From: a virus
Direction: 5' to 3' (one strand)
Length of the DNA stretch: 24,213 nucleotides
IMG/VR virus record: IMGVR_UViG_3300034198_012756
Coordinates: 1-24,213 of that record
Part shown: positions 1 to 5,988 of the stretch, piece after piece
Layout of the letters: every line of letters starts with the position of its first letter
Numbering within the stretch: position 1 is the stretch's first letter
Notes under the pieces: generated by a model
What the model was told of the DNA's origin: nothing
The model's database searches: none
The model's input: the letters and a program-made list of their open reading frames with translations, nothing else
Position numbers and translations under genes: made by a program

Positions 1-53
1 AGACGGGCGATAGTGATTGCTTTAGTGGGATCTACGTTCCACTTAAACTTCAT
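1..53 (-). CDS. Conserved phage protein, N-terminus only (cut by window edge)
   Basis: An ATG at 53 opens a frame that runs off the left edge of the window; only 17 residues are visible (MKFKWNVDPTKAITIAR). It overlaps the end of the upstream gene by 11 bases, which is the normal packing style here. The opening resembles that of small cyanophage proteins, but 17 residues do not allow a family call. No clear Shine-Dalgarno sequence precedes the ATG. Confidence 0.5.
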   Translation of the reverse strand, partial: MKFKWNVDPTKAITIAR

Positions 54-255
54 AATAGGCACTAATCACTCTATCATCCCAAGCAGTCGGCAACTGGTGC
101 TCTCTTGCTCTCATATGATTTACTCCAGAAATAGGAAGACCCTCCAAGTCCTCTTCATGTAAAATTCCATCTAACTGGCGGATTTCGCTGAATGTATGTG
201 GAAACCTAAAGGCTCCACTGTGCCATCCTTCTGTGTTTCTGTAAGTCCTAGACAT
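43..255 (-). CDS. Conserved cyanophage hypothetical protein (70 aa)
   Basis: This is a small soluble protein beginning MSRTYRN. The open frame extends upstream to a GTG at 273, but the first ATG is at 255 and gives the more likely start. No catalytic motif is recognisable. It follows speD after a short intergenic gap that contains a candidate promoter, so it may be transcribed separately. It looks like one of the short conserved proteins of T4-like cyanophages; the function is unknown. Confidence 0.65.
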   Translation of the reverse strand: MSRTYRNTEGWHSGAFRFPHTFSEIRQLDGILHEEDLEGLPISGVNHMRAREHQLPTAWDDRVISAYYEV

Positions 256-280
256 AATGTGTATAGCAAACACATTAGTA

Positions 281-309
281 ATTATACAATATTTTTTCTT
301 TTTTGACTA
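281..309 (-). promoter_or_regulatory. Candidate sigma70-type promoter
   Basis: Read on the minus strand, a perfect TATAAT at 286-281 lies 17 bases downstream of TAGTCA at 309-304 (4 of 6 matches to TTGACA). It sits between the speD stop codon and the next gene, and initiation near 274 would leave a leader of about 19 bases before the ATG at 255. In such AT-rich DNA a chance match is possible. Confidence 0.35.
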
Positions 310-633
310 TCTTTCAATATAACTTAAAGTATGATTTGTTGCATAAAGTTGTTGAATGATAATATCACAACCAATCTTTGGATTACAATCTCCACAGGTA
401 TAAACATCTACTGCTGCTTTTCCGTCTTCTGGCCATGTATGAATACTAATATGACTTTCTGATAATAGACACAATACGGTTACTCCTTGGGGATCAAACT
501 TCTTAAAGATTGTTTGACACACTGTAGCACCTGATGCTGCTGCAGCATTTTCTAGAAGATCCATAAGATAATGCTCGTCATTCAAAAGAACAAACGAGCA
601 TCCAAATAGGTTAAGTAAGTAGTGTTTTCCCAT
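307..633 (-). CDS. speD: S-adenosylmethionine decarboxylase proenzyme, prokaryotic type (SpeD)
   Basis: The product decarboxylates S-adenosylmethionine to give the aminopropyl donor for spermidine synthesis. It is 108 residues long, near the size of the short bacterial SpeD class. The self-cleavage motif LLSESHISIHTWPE starts at residue 57. Cleavage between Glu59 and Ser60 would make the pyruvoyl cofactor, and His65 and Cys80 fall exactly where the catalytic His and Cys of short bacterial SpeD enzymes sit. So the proenzyme appears intact. The start codon directly abuts the stop of the upstream gene (TAA then ATG). No spermidine synthase is present in the window, so the phage presumably feeds the host pathway. 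speD is a known auxiliary metabolic gene of cyanophages. Confidence 0.95.
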   Translation of the reverse strand: MGKHYLLNLFGCSFVLLNDEHYLMDLLENAAAASGATVCQTIFKKFDPQGVTVLCLLSESHISIHTWPEDGKAAVDVYTCGDCNPKIGCDIIIQQLYATNHTLSYIER

Positions 634-822
634 TTACGGCGGAGTGTCGGTTACATCCTTGAGTAGTTTACTCACAACTTTTTCGTTGCCATCCATAATC
701 TTCACAGCAAAAAGAGGAGATCTCATATACTTTTTGATCTTCTTATACTTTTTCTTGACCTCTTTAAGAGCATCAAGGTTCATTGTAACATTCAATTCGT
801 TGGGGTTTTGTTCAGTATTCAT
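634..822 (-). CDS. Lysine-rich conserved hypothetical protein (62 aa)
   Basis: A short protein with a strongly basic centre (KEVKKKYKKIKKYMRS, from about residue 20). The basic helix could bind nucleic acid, but no family is recognised. Its ATG overlaps the stop of the upstream 85-aa gene (ATGA), and its stop abuts the speD start, so it sits inside a translationally coupled string. Confidence 0.65.
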   Translation of the reverse strand: MNTEQNPNELNVTMNLDALKEVKKKYKKIKKYMRSPLFAVKIMDGNEKVVSKLLKDVTDTPP

Positions 823-1076
823 CGTTTTTTCTTAGTCTCAGGAGGTTTATAATTCCAAAGTTTTGGACTAACTCTACCATCAGTCCATTCAATACCCCTC
901 ACTTCTCCATATCTATCGTGATAATGGTCAAAGATAGAAACCCGACCATCTCCCTGAGCAACATCATATTGAACTTCACCTTCACAAACATAGGTGACCA
1001 AGTAAGCATTTATGGGAAGTTCCCTATTTTTTGCTACACTTGGATCACAGTTTGCATGAATAATATTAATTCCCAT
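819..1076 (-). CDS. Conserved cyanophage hypothetical protein (85 aa)
   Basis: A small soluble protein with alternating strand-like segments (NAYLVTYVCEGEVQYDV, then VSIFDHYHDRYGEVRGIEW) and a basic tail (ETKKKR). The pattern is familiar from T4-like cyanophage proteins of unknown function. It begins one base after the stop of the preceding gene and ends in an ATGA overlap with the next. Confidence 0.7.
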   Translation of the reverse strand: MGINIIHANCDPSVAKNRELPINAYLVTYVCEGEVQYDVAQGDGRVSIFDHYHDRYGEVRGIEWTDGRVSPKLWNYKPPETKKKR

Positions 1077-1077
1077 A

Positions 1078-1653
1078 TCAGGACCTATTCCCCCATTGAA
1101 TGTCTGGATAGGCTTCAGAAACTAATTCTTTAGTGATACTATATTTAGATTGTAGATTTTTATCCTTTACAAGAATTAAAATCTCTGCCTCACTAGGATG
1201 TAAAGTCTCAAGAATATTGATAAACATCGTTTCTTTACGAAGTTTATTCATTGCATCATTACCACCTTTCACAAAGTTATAGAGTTTATCCCATTCTTTG
1301 CGAAGATTGGAACCAGGGCGTTGATCTGCATCTTCTTTTGCAGTAAGGGGAACTTCTCCAGGAGGAAGATCCGATAGAATACTTTCATCAAAGTTCCAAA
1401 TCAGGATAGACTTGATGAAGTTTGCATTATACCTTTGGAGAATTTCTACTTTCTTCTCATTAGTTTTTTCTACAGAAACTGCTGCAAGAATGTCGTGAAC
1501 TGGAGAAGTTTCCGTAAGTTCTACCGTCTGAACCACAACTTTTGGAGTTGCAGGTTTTCTTGCAGGAGTTGTAGGTTTCTTTGTAGCAGTTGCAGGTTTC
1601 CTTGCAGCTGGTTTTCTAGTCGTCGTCGTGGTCGTCGTCTTCTTCGTAGCCAT
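1078..1653 (-). CDS. Phage protein with Lys/Thr/Pro/Ala-rich N-terminal tail (DUF6433-like body)
   Basis: The N-terminal 40 residues or so are low complexity: a Thr run after ATKK, then repeats of RKPA, RKPAT and KKPTTP, like bacterial histone-H1-like tails. The remaining 150 residues form an ordered helical domain. Its C-terminal part (MFINILETLHPSEAEILILVKDK, split here only in description; about residues 145-165) resembles a family found in T4-like phages that I recall as DUF6433. The open frame extends to a TTG at 1665 and contains ATGs at 1659 and 1653; I chose 1653 (MATKK). The 5' end overlaps the preceding gene by 38 bases in a different frame. The tail suggests DNA or anionic-surface binding, but that is inference. 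Confidence 0.7.
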   Translation of the reverse strand: MATKKTTTTTTTRKPAARKPATATKKPTTPARKPATPKVVVQTVELTETSPVHDILAAVSVEKTNEKKVEILQRYNANFIKSILIWNFDESILSDLPPGEVPLTAKEDADQRPGSNLRKEWDKLYNFVKGGNDAMNKLRKETMFINILETLHPSEAEILILVKDKNLQSKYSITKELVSEAYPDIQWGNRS

Positions 1654-1852
1654 AATCATTTTCAAATCGTACTGCTAAAATTTCGTCAGGAATGATATTC
1701 CCATTTCTATCAAACATTTCTGGATGGACAAATCCTGGTTGTGGGACCGTGGAATAAACTACATGTTCTTTCCATAACCAACCTACTATACCACCAATTA
1801 ACAAGAACATTAGAGATACCATGCAAAAGATGGCAACTAAAGGAACTGTCAT
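1616..1852 (-). CDS. Small membrane protein with acidic C-terminal tail (78 aa)
   Basis: Residues 4-27 form one hydrophobic transmembrane segment (VPLVAIFCMVSLMFLLIGGI onward), followed by WKEH and a soluble part ending in an almost pure Glu/Asp tail (EEDDDHDDD). A strong ribosome binding site, GGAGGT, lies 6 bases upstream of the ATG. The acidic tail is encoded by the same bases that encode the threonine run of the next gene. Related membrane proteins occur in cyanophages; the function is unknown. Confidence 0.75.
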   Translation of the reverse strand: MTVPLVAIFCMVSLMFLLIGGIVGWLWKEHVVYSTVPQPGFVHPEMFDRNGNIIPDEILAVRFENDYGYEEDDDHDDD

Positions 1853-1871
1853 GGTCCTACCTCCGAGAGAT

Positions 1872-2045
1872 TTACTTCTTTGTTATGTCAAATGAAAATT
1901 CAAAATAGATGTGTACCTCTCGTCTGAAGAGGGCAAGCATCTTTCCAAAACTAAGTTTAAACGTCTTAGATTTGTCAGGCTTATTCCTCCTCCTTAGTAT
2001 TAACTCCACACCTCTATTTATGTGTAGGGTGGATGGCTTACTCAT
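1872..2045 (-). CDS. Small basic conserved protein (57 aa)
   Basis: An intact frame from ATG at 2045 to TAA at 1872 encodes 57 residues. It begins MSKPSTLHINRGVELILRRR and continues through KSKTFKLSFGKM and LFRREVHIYFEF to DITKK. It starts 3 bases after the glutaredoxin stop codon and ends 19 bases before the next gene, filling what would otherwise be an empty gap. The coherent alternation of basic and hydrophobic residues supports a real gene. No known domain is recognised. Confidence 0.65.
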   Translation of the reverse strand: MSKPSTLHINRGVELILRRRNKPDKSKTFKLSFGKMLALFRREVHIYFEFSFDITKK

Positions 2046-2048
2046 AAA

Positions 2049-2285
2049 TTAAATTACCGCAAGTTCTTTTAGATATTGAATTGTATCAGTACATCCACCA
2101 AGTTTTTTATCATTACAGATGACTTGAGGAAAGGTTGAACCTTCTCCAAATTCAGAATAAAATTCACCCTTGGTAAAATGTTCGTCTAAAGTGTAGACAA
2201 CAAAGTTTTTACCACACAATTCTAACACTTGTTTGATTTTATAGCAATAAGGACAATCCTCTTTGGAATAAACAGTAAAATTCAT
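2049..2285 (-). CDS. Glutaredoxin
   Basis: A 78-residue thioredoxin-fold protein with the CPYC redox site at residues 11-14, the cis-proline motif TFPQV (Pro53) and the glutathione-binding GG pair at 63-64. This is the full length of a classical small glutaredoxin. In T4-like phages glutaredoxin reduces the phage ribonucleotide reductase and so supports deoxynucleotide supply; the reductase itself is not in this window. A late-promoter-like box lies 22 bases upstream of the ATG, so the gene may have its own transcript. Confidence 0.93.
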   Translation of the reverse strand: MNFTVYSKEDCPYCYKIKQVLELCGKNFVVYTLDEHFTKGEFYSEFGEGSTFPQVICNDKKLGGCTDTIQYLKELAVI

Positions 2286-2307
2286 TTTTACATTAATTAT
2301 TTTGTAA

Positions 2308-2315
2308 TATTTATT
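2308..2315 (-). promoter_or_regulatory. T4-type late promoter box (AATAAATA)
   Basis: One mismatch from the T4 late consensus TATAAATA, in the intergenic gap 22 bases upstream of the glutaredoxin ATG. The same box occurs at nearly the same distance before five other genes in the window, which argues against chance. Confidence 0.45.
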
Positions 2316-2324
2316 GTAACATAA

Positions 2325-2501
2325 TTAGTTGTTGATTGCACTATCTTTAGTCTGCCAAGATCGTACAAGTAATTCTGTGAACAATTCCATTTTTTCTGGA
2401 GACACTGTGCGGGGATCGTAATTGATTGCTTCTTTCAAAGCAACAAGTTCATTCCACTCTTCTTTTGTAAGATCAGAAGTGCCAGTTCGTGAGAGTGTCA
2501 T
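2325..2501 (-). CDS. Small conserved cyanophage protein (58 aa)
   Basis: A frame of 58 residues from ATG at 2501 to TAA at 2325. It begins MTLSRTGTSDLTKEEWNELV and has mainly helical, acidic character (LKEAINYDP, SPEKMELFTELLVRSW). The composition and the SRTGTSDLTKEEW opening are typical of a short protein I recognise from cyanophage genomes; its function is unknown. A gap of about 100 bases precedes it, holding a TATAAT candidate. Confidence 0.75.
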   Translation of the reverse strand: MTLSRTGTSDLTKEEWNELVALKEAINYDPRTVSPEKMELFTELLVRSWQTKDSAINN

Positions 2502-2538
2502 AGTGTTTTTCCAGGAATTGTGTGTATTCTAACACACG

Positions 2539-2544
2539 ATTATA
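2539..2544 (-). promoter_or_regulatory. Possible -10 element (TATAAT)
   Basis: In the 104-base gap 2502-2605 a perfect TATAAT (minus strand) lies 37 bases upstream of the ATG at 2501. No convincing -35 box is seen. Just downstream, a 6-bp inverted repeat (GTGTGT/ACACAC, 2520-2537) could form a weak hairpin in the leader. Nothing else is visible in this gap. Confidence 0.25.
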
Positions 2545-2605
2545 TGATTATCTATAAACTTAATACTCTCTTCAGAATTGGGAAACACTCTGTTACAATT
2601 GAGAT

Positions 2606-2827
2606 TTACTCTCCGAATGGACCCCACTTTCCACTCTCACCTTCCATACGATTTTCAAGTCTATCCATAAGTTCATCAGTTGCGATGAGATTATCAATAT
2701 CACAAATCATTTTTGCGATATGTTTCCCAATATATGGTTTTTCTTGACGAGCAGCAAATGCGAGTGCATTACGAAGATTTTGTTCTGCTTCCTTCAAACT
2801 TTCTTCAACAGATTTGGATAGTGCCAT
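2606..2827 (-). CDS. Helical conserved phage protein (73 aa)
   Basis: A mostly helical protein (ALSKSVEESLKEAEQNLRNA, then AFAARQEKPYIGKHIAKMI) with no recognised domain. An ATG at 2833 is also in frame, but the Shine-Dalgarno sequence GGAGG lies 7 bases before the ATG at 2827 and only about one base before the one at 2833. The start at 2827 also forms a TGATG junction with the upstream stop. Confidence 0.7.
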   Translation of the reverse strand: MALSKSVEESLKEAEQNLRNALAFAARQEKPYIGKHIAKMICDIDNLIATDELMDRLENRMEGESGKWGPFGE

Positions 2828-3441
2828 CAACATTCCTCCATTCCAAGTGGCTTAGTTACTTTAATCATTTTATAAGATCCATCACCTTGATCAATCCATT
2901 CAATTTGATCACCTTCTTTGAGATCTGATGCTTCTAACAAATCATCAGGAAAGGTAAGAAAGTATTCAATTTCATCAGTATCTGCATCTTTTGTTTCTTC
3001 AACAGGAAGAATCCACTTCTTTACCTTATCTTTCTTCGCTGAAGTTGCAGCATCACACATTGCATTCAGTTCTTCATCAGTGTATTGTTGATGTTCCCAA
3101 AAGTCATTCCAAGAGTTTTTACATTCTTCTGATGGATCATCTTTATCGCAGGTCTTTTTTACTGGTTTATTACGATCATAATCATAATAATGTTCAGAAT
3201 GATTTTTTGGTTCATAATACTCCTTTTCCCGAAGTACTTCTTCAAGAGTGGATGTACCATTCCCATTCAAAAGAGCAAGAAGTTCATATGCTTTTGATGT
3301 GGCATTCTTGTAGACATAATAGTTATCCTGAACAACACCTTTAATCACGTCATAGATTTCTTGCGGCGTTGCATCTGTACTCATCGCATCGTACAGAAAA
3401 TTTTCAACTTGATCTAGTGCGTATTTTTTGTAGTCAGTCAT
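2827..3441 (-). CDS. Acidic phage protein with C-terminal AbrB/SpoVT-like domain (204 aa)
   Basis: The N-terminal three quarters is helical and charged and is not recognised. It includes a Tyr/His/Lys-rich stretch near residues 75-95 and cysteines near 98 and 107. Residues about 157-195 read EIEYFLTFPDDLLEASDLKE, then GDQIEWIDQGDGSYKMIKV. This is the strand-LPxxLLxxxxLxEGDxxEW pattern of swapped-hairpin AbrB/SpoVT DNA-binding domains, so a transcription-regulator or DNA-binding role is plausible. The frame opens further upstream at a TTG (3462), but ATG 3441 is the natural start and overlaps the previous gene by 8 bases. Confidence 0.7.
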   Translation of the reverse strand: MTDYKKYALDQVENFLYDAMSTDATPQEIYDVIKGVVQDNYYVYKNATSKAYELLALLNGNGTSTLEEVLREKEYYEPKNHSEHYYDYDRNKPVKKTCDKDDPSEECKNSWNDFWEHQQYTDEELNAMCDAATSAKKDKVKKWILPVEETKDADTDEIEYFLTFPDDLLEASDLKEGDQIEWIDQGDGSYKMIKVTKPLGMEEC

Positions 3442-3655
3442 TGTTGGTTTCCAACTCCACAAGATGATTTTTGATGGCGTCCTCCATAATAACCTGAATT
3501 TCTGCGTCAGTCAACCCATTCAACCAAGACCATCGTGGATCATTCTTATCCCACTCCAAAGCAAAAGATCCATCATCATTCTCAATTATATTGAGACCTG
3601 ATGGGTGCATTGAAACTCCTTTTCCCTCATACATTTGTGATTTTTCTTCAGTCAT
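3434..3655 (-). CDS. Conserved phage hypothetical protein (73 aa)
   Basis: A small acidic, Trp-containing protein (DPRWSWLNGLTDAEIQVIM) ending in a helical, acidic tail. No domain is recognised. It overlaps the end of the amidinotransferase gene and the start of the AbrB-like gene by 8 bases each, so it is probably co-translated with both. Confidence 0.7.
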   Translation of the reverse strand: MTEEKSQMYEGKGVSMHPSGLNIIENDDGSFALEWDKNDPRWSWLNGLTDAEIQVIMEDAIKNHLVELETNND

Positions 3656-4613
3656 CTCTCTCTAAATCTAAAGTTACACAGTGAAAAAATCCACTTAAAG
3701 TTCTTCCGTGTCTCATCGGAAGCATTGCACACTCAATTCCGTGTTTTTCCAATTCTTTTCTAGTAGGTTCTTGATGTTCTTCAAGAGCAACCAGATTTGG
3801 ATTGACACTGAATAAATTCATATTTGACCATACTGAAGCATGATTATAACCTGGATAATATCCAATGTCAACTGCTTCTGGGCACCAAATCACATCCCAG
3901 TTTCTGAATGGTTCAGGAAGAACATTCACATCTTTAATTCTTTCTGGGTTCAATAACATCAAACCTTCACGGAGAAAAGCAATCGTTGTATCAATGTGCA
4001 TATAACTGTAGACACCTTGAAGTAGATGTACTTTTGCCCGATCACCCAACATCTCCTGAAGCAAGTTTGCACCTGCAATATTTCCGCTATTAGAAACCAA
4101 GTAAAGTAAGTCATCATTTGCACGAAGAATATTGGCAGCATCAAATGCAGGAGTAATTTCAGTCAACGCAAGAATATCTGGATTTCCAAGACACTCTTGA
4201 TTGTATAGTTGATCACTATGTTTGCAGGGAACAATGATTGTTGTTCCGAGATGATCAATAAACGATTTCCAGTTATCCTTACGAGATACCAAAGGCATTG
4301 GAGTTGTCAACGTAAAATCTTTGTGAGTAAAAACTACATCTCTTGGACAGAAGTTATAGTAACTGGTTGTGTTCCTTTGGGGTCTTACAACTTCCACATC
4401 TTCATCCAGAAGAAAACTCACAAAGGTCTCTAGATCCTCGTTGGCATCGTCTATTACTTGTTGGGGGTATGGACCTACCTTTACAGTAGAAAGGTCTTGG
4501 CGGTCTGCGTAGTTGACTGTACGGAGACTTATATCAATCTCTGGAACTGTTGCATAGTCAGCAACACCAACAATGACCTTCTTTAGTTTTCCCCATTCAT
4601 TTTGCGACTTCAT
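3648..4613 (-). CDS. Amidinotransferase (glycine amidinotransferase-like)
   Basis: This enzyme family moves the amidino group of arginine to an amine, releasing ornithine. At 321 residues it matches the core of the family. The Asp-His-Cys catalytic set is visible: Asp158 in PAFDAANILR, His206 in YMHIDTTIAFL, and the nucleophile Cys312 in GFFHCVTLDL. Conserved glycines in NSGNIAGANLL (175-185) also fit. All three residues are intact, so activity is likely. It overlaps gmd by 4 bases (ATGA). The acceptor is unknown: the setting among sugar genes suggests an amino sugar or amino-alcohol (as for the inosamine-phosphate enzymes), but glycine or another amine is possible. Confidence 0.88.
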   Translation of the reverse strand: MKSQNEWGKLKKVIVGVADYATVPEIDISLRTVNYADRQDLSTVKVGPYPQQVIDDANEDLETFVSFLLDEDVEVVRPQRNTTSYYNFCPRDVVFTHKDFTLTTPMPLVSRKDNWKSFIDHLGTTIIVPCKHSDQLYNQECLGNPDILALTEITPAFDAANILRANDDLLYLVSNSGNIAGANLLQEMLGDRAKVHLLQGVYSYMHIDTTIAFLREGLMLLNPERIKDVNVLPEPFRNWDVIWCPEAVDIGYYPGYNHASVWSNMNLFSVNPNLVALEEHQEPTRKELEKHGIECAMLPMRHGRTLSGFFHCVTLDLERDD

Positions 4614-5581
4614 TTCAATTTATTTTTCCAAAACTCTATCATTTCATCAATCATTGTATCAAATGTATATTTTGGTTTCCATCCAAGAACTTGACGAATT
4701 TCAGAAGAATCTCCCCTAAGATAATTTACTTCTTCTTTTCTTAGATACTTTTCATTTTGAACAACGTAATCCTCATAGTTCATTCCCAAAGAATTAAATG
4801 TATATCTACAAAGATCTCTCACAGTTTTTGTTTCTCCTGTAGAAACCACCCAATCTTTAGGAGTTTCATAATTCAAAATCATATGCATCGCTCTTACATA
4901 ATCGTAAGAATGTCCCCAGTCTCTACTAGAATCCAAGTTTCCGAGTTCTAGTTTATCTCTGAGACCCAGTTTGATTTCCACAGCAGTCTTCACAACTTTG
5001 TTTGTCACGAAGTTAGTTCCTCTGCGTGGCGATTCATGATTAAAAAGAATCCCATTACAAGCGTGTAACTTATATCCCTGACGATACTGTCTGGTTAGAT
5101 TAAATCCCATAAGTTTAGAACAACCATAAGGACTTACAGGTTGCATAGGAGTGGTCAATCTTTGGTAGTTATCTTCATCAATGTTATTTCCAAACATCTC
5201 GGAAGAACTTGCTTGATAAAATTTTGCGTGAGGAACTTCAGTTCTCATAGATTCCAACATATTGAGAACACCAATAGAGTTGGTTTTAATCGTAAATGAA
5301 GGTACATCAAAACTAACTCTTACGTGACTCATTGCAGCAAGATTATAGATTTCATCTGGATTAACTTCCTCCATAATACGATAGAGTGAATGTTCATCCA
5401 ATAGATCTCCATAATGACAAGTTACCTGATCATCAATATGCTGAATCCTTTCAGTTTGATTTTCCGCAACAGATAGTCTACGAACTACTCCGTGTACTTC
5501 ATATCCAAGTTCCAGAAGATACTCGGAAAGATACGATCCATCTTGGCCCGTAAGACCAGTAATCAGAGCAACTTTACTCAT
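4610..5581 (-). CDS. gmd: GDP-mannose 4,6-dehydratase
   Basis: A short-chain dehydrogenase-type enzyme that converts GDP-mannose to GDP-4-keto-6-deoxymannose, the precursor of GDP-fucose, GDP-rhamnose and GDP-perosamine. The nucleotide-binding motif is GLTGQDGSYL (9-18). The catalytic residues are visible as SSSEMFG (125-131) and Tyr152/Lys156 in SPYGCSKLMG. The family hallmarks NHESPRRG and RDWGHSYDYV are also present. The length of 323 residues is close to the bacterial enzyme. It sits between a cupin gene and the amidinotransferase with 4-base overlaps on both sides. No downstream reductase, epimerase or aminotransferase is seen in the window, so later steps may use host enzymes. Confidence 0.95.
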   Translation of the reverse strand: MSKVALITGLTGQDGSYLSEYLLELGYEVHGVVRRLSVAENQTERIQHIDDQVTCHYGDLLDEHSLYRIMEEVNPDEIYNLAAMSHVRVSFDVPSFTIKTNSIGVLNMLESMRTEVPHAKFYQASSSEMFGNNIDEDNYQRLTTPMQPVSPYGCSKLMGFNLTRQYRQGYKLHACNGILFNHESPRRGTNFVTNKVVKTAVEIKLGLRDKLELGNLDSSRDWGHSYDYVRAMHMILNYETPKDWVVSTGETKTVRDLCRYTFNSLGMNYEDYVVQNEKYLRKEEVNYLRGDSSEIRQVLGWKPKYTFDTMIDEMIEFWKNKLK

Positions 5582-5988
5582 AAAAATACCTTGTCATTCT
5601 CAATTCCCGTATAAGGACCTGTTTTGTATTCATAAACAACTGTATCTTCTTCCAAAATCTCATAGGTATGTCCACCTTCAAAGGTCATTGAACAATCACC
5701 TTTATTGATAATCTCTGTCTCAAGAAGAGTTCCATCAATATCATACATATAAATTCTCACAGAACCTTGAATTACAACCCAAGATTCCTGTGCGATTATT
5801 TTATCTCTAGAGGAATCCTTCCAAATATGTTGGTGTGGTCTAAATGTTTTACCCTTCTCCATTCTTAGTGTTGCAAGTTGAATGAACTGATCATCTGGAG
5901 CAACATTAGTTCTCTCAGTAATCTCATCCAATCTATTGATGAGATGGAGAAGTTTATCAGGTTCTTTTTTGGAATAGATGTATTTCAT
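5578..5988 (-). CDS. Cupin-fold metalloprotein (WbuC-like)
   Basis: A 136-residue single-cupin protein. The cupin motifs are visible as FRPHQHIWK (His52, His54), QESWVVIQGSVRIYMYD (Glu68 region) and FEGGHTYEIL (His107), giving a His/His/Glu/His metal site. Short cupins of this type are often found in lipopolysaccharide or capsule gene clusters, for example next to sugar dehydratases; their reaction is mostly unproved. The 4-base overlaps with gmd and with the fused oxygenase gene place it in the same transcription unit. Confidence 0.8.
   Translation of the reverse strand: MKYIYSKKEPDKLLHLINRLDEITERTNVAPDDQFIQLATLRMEKGKTFRPHQHIWKDSSRDKIIAQESWVVIQGSVRIYMYDIDGTLLETEIINKGDCSMTFEGGHTYEILEEDTVVYEYKTGPYTGIENDKVFL

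Noticed and set aside
1872-2009. A GTG start for the small basic gene
   Set aside because: An in-frame ATG further upstream at 2045 follows the glutaredoxin stop closely and gives a better gene.
2015-2022. CATAAATA on the minus strand, like a late promoter
   Set aside because: It falls inside the 57-aa gene (1872-2045), differs from the consensus, and is about 160 bases from the next ATG, unlike the 21-28 base spacing of the others.
2991-3344. Plus-strand open frame of 117 codons
   Set aside because: His/Ser/Leu-rich antisense shadow of the AbrB-like gene, with no start signals.
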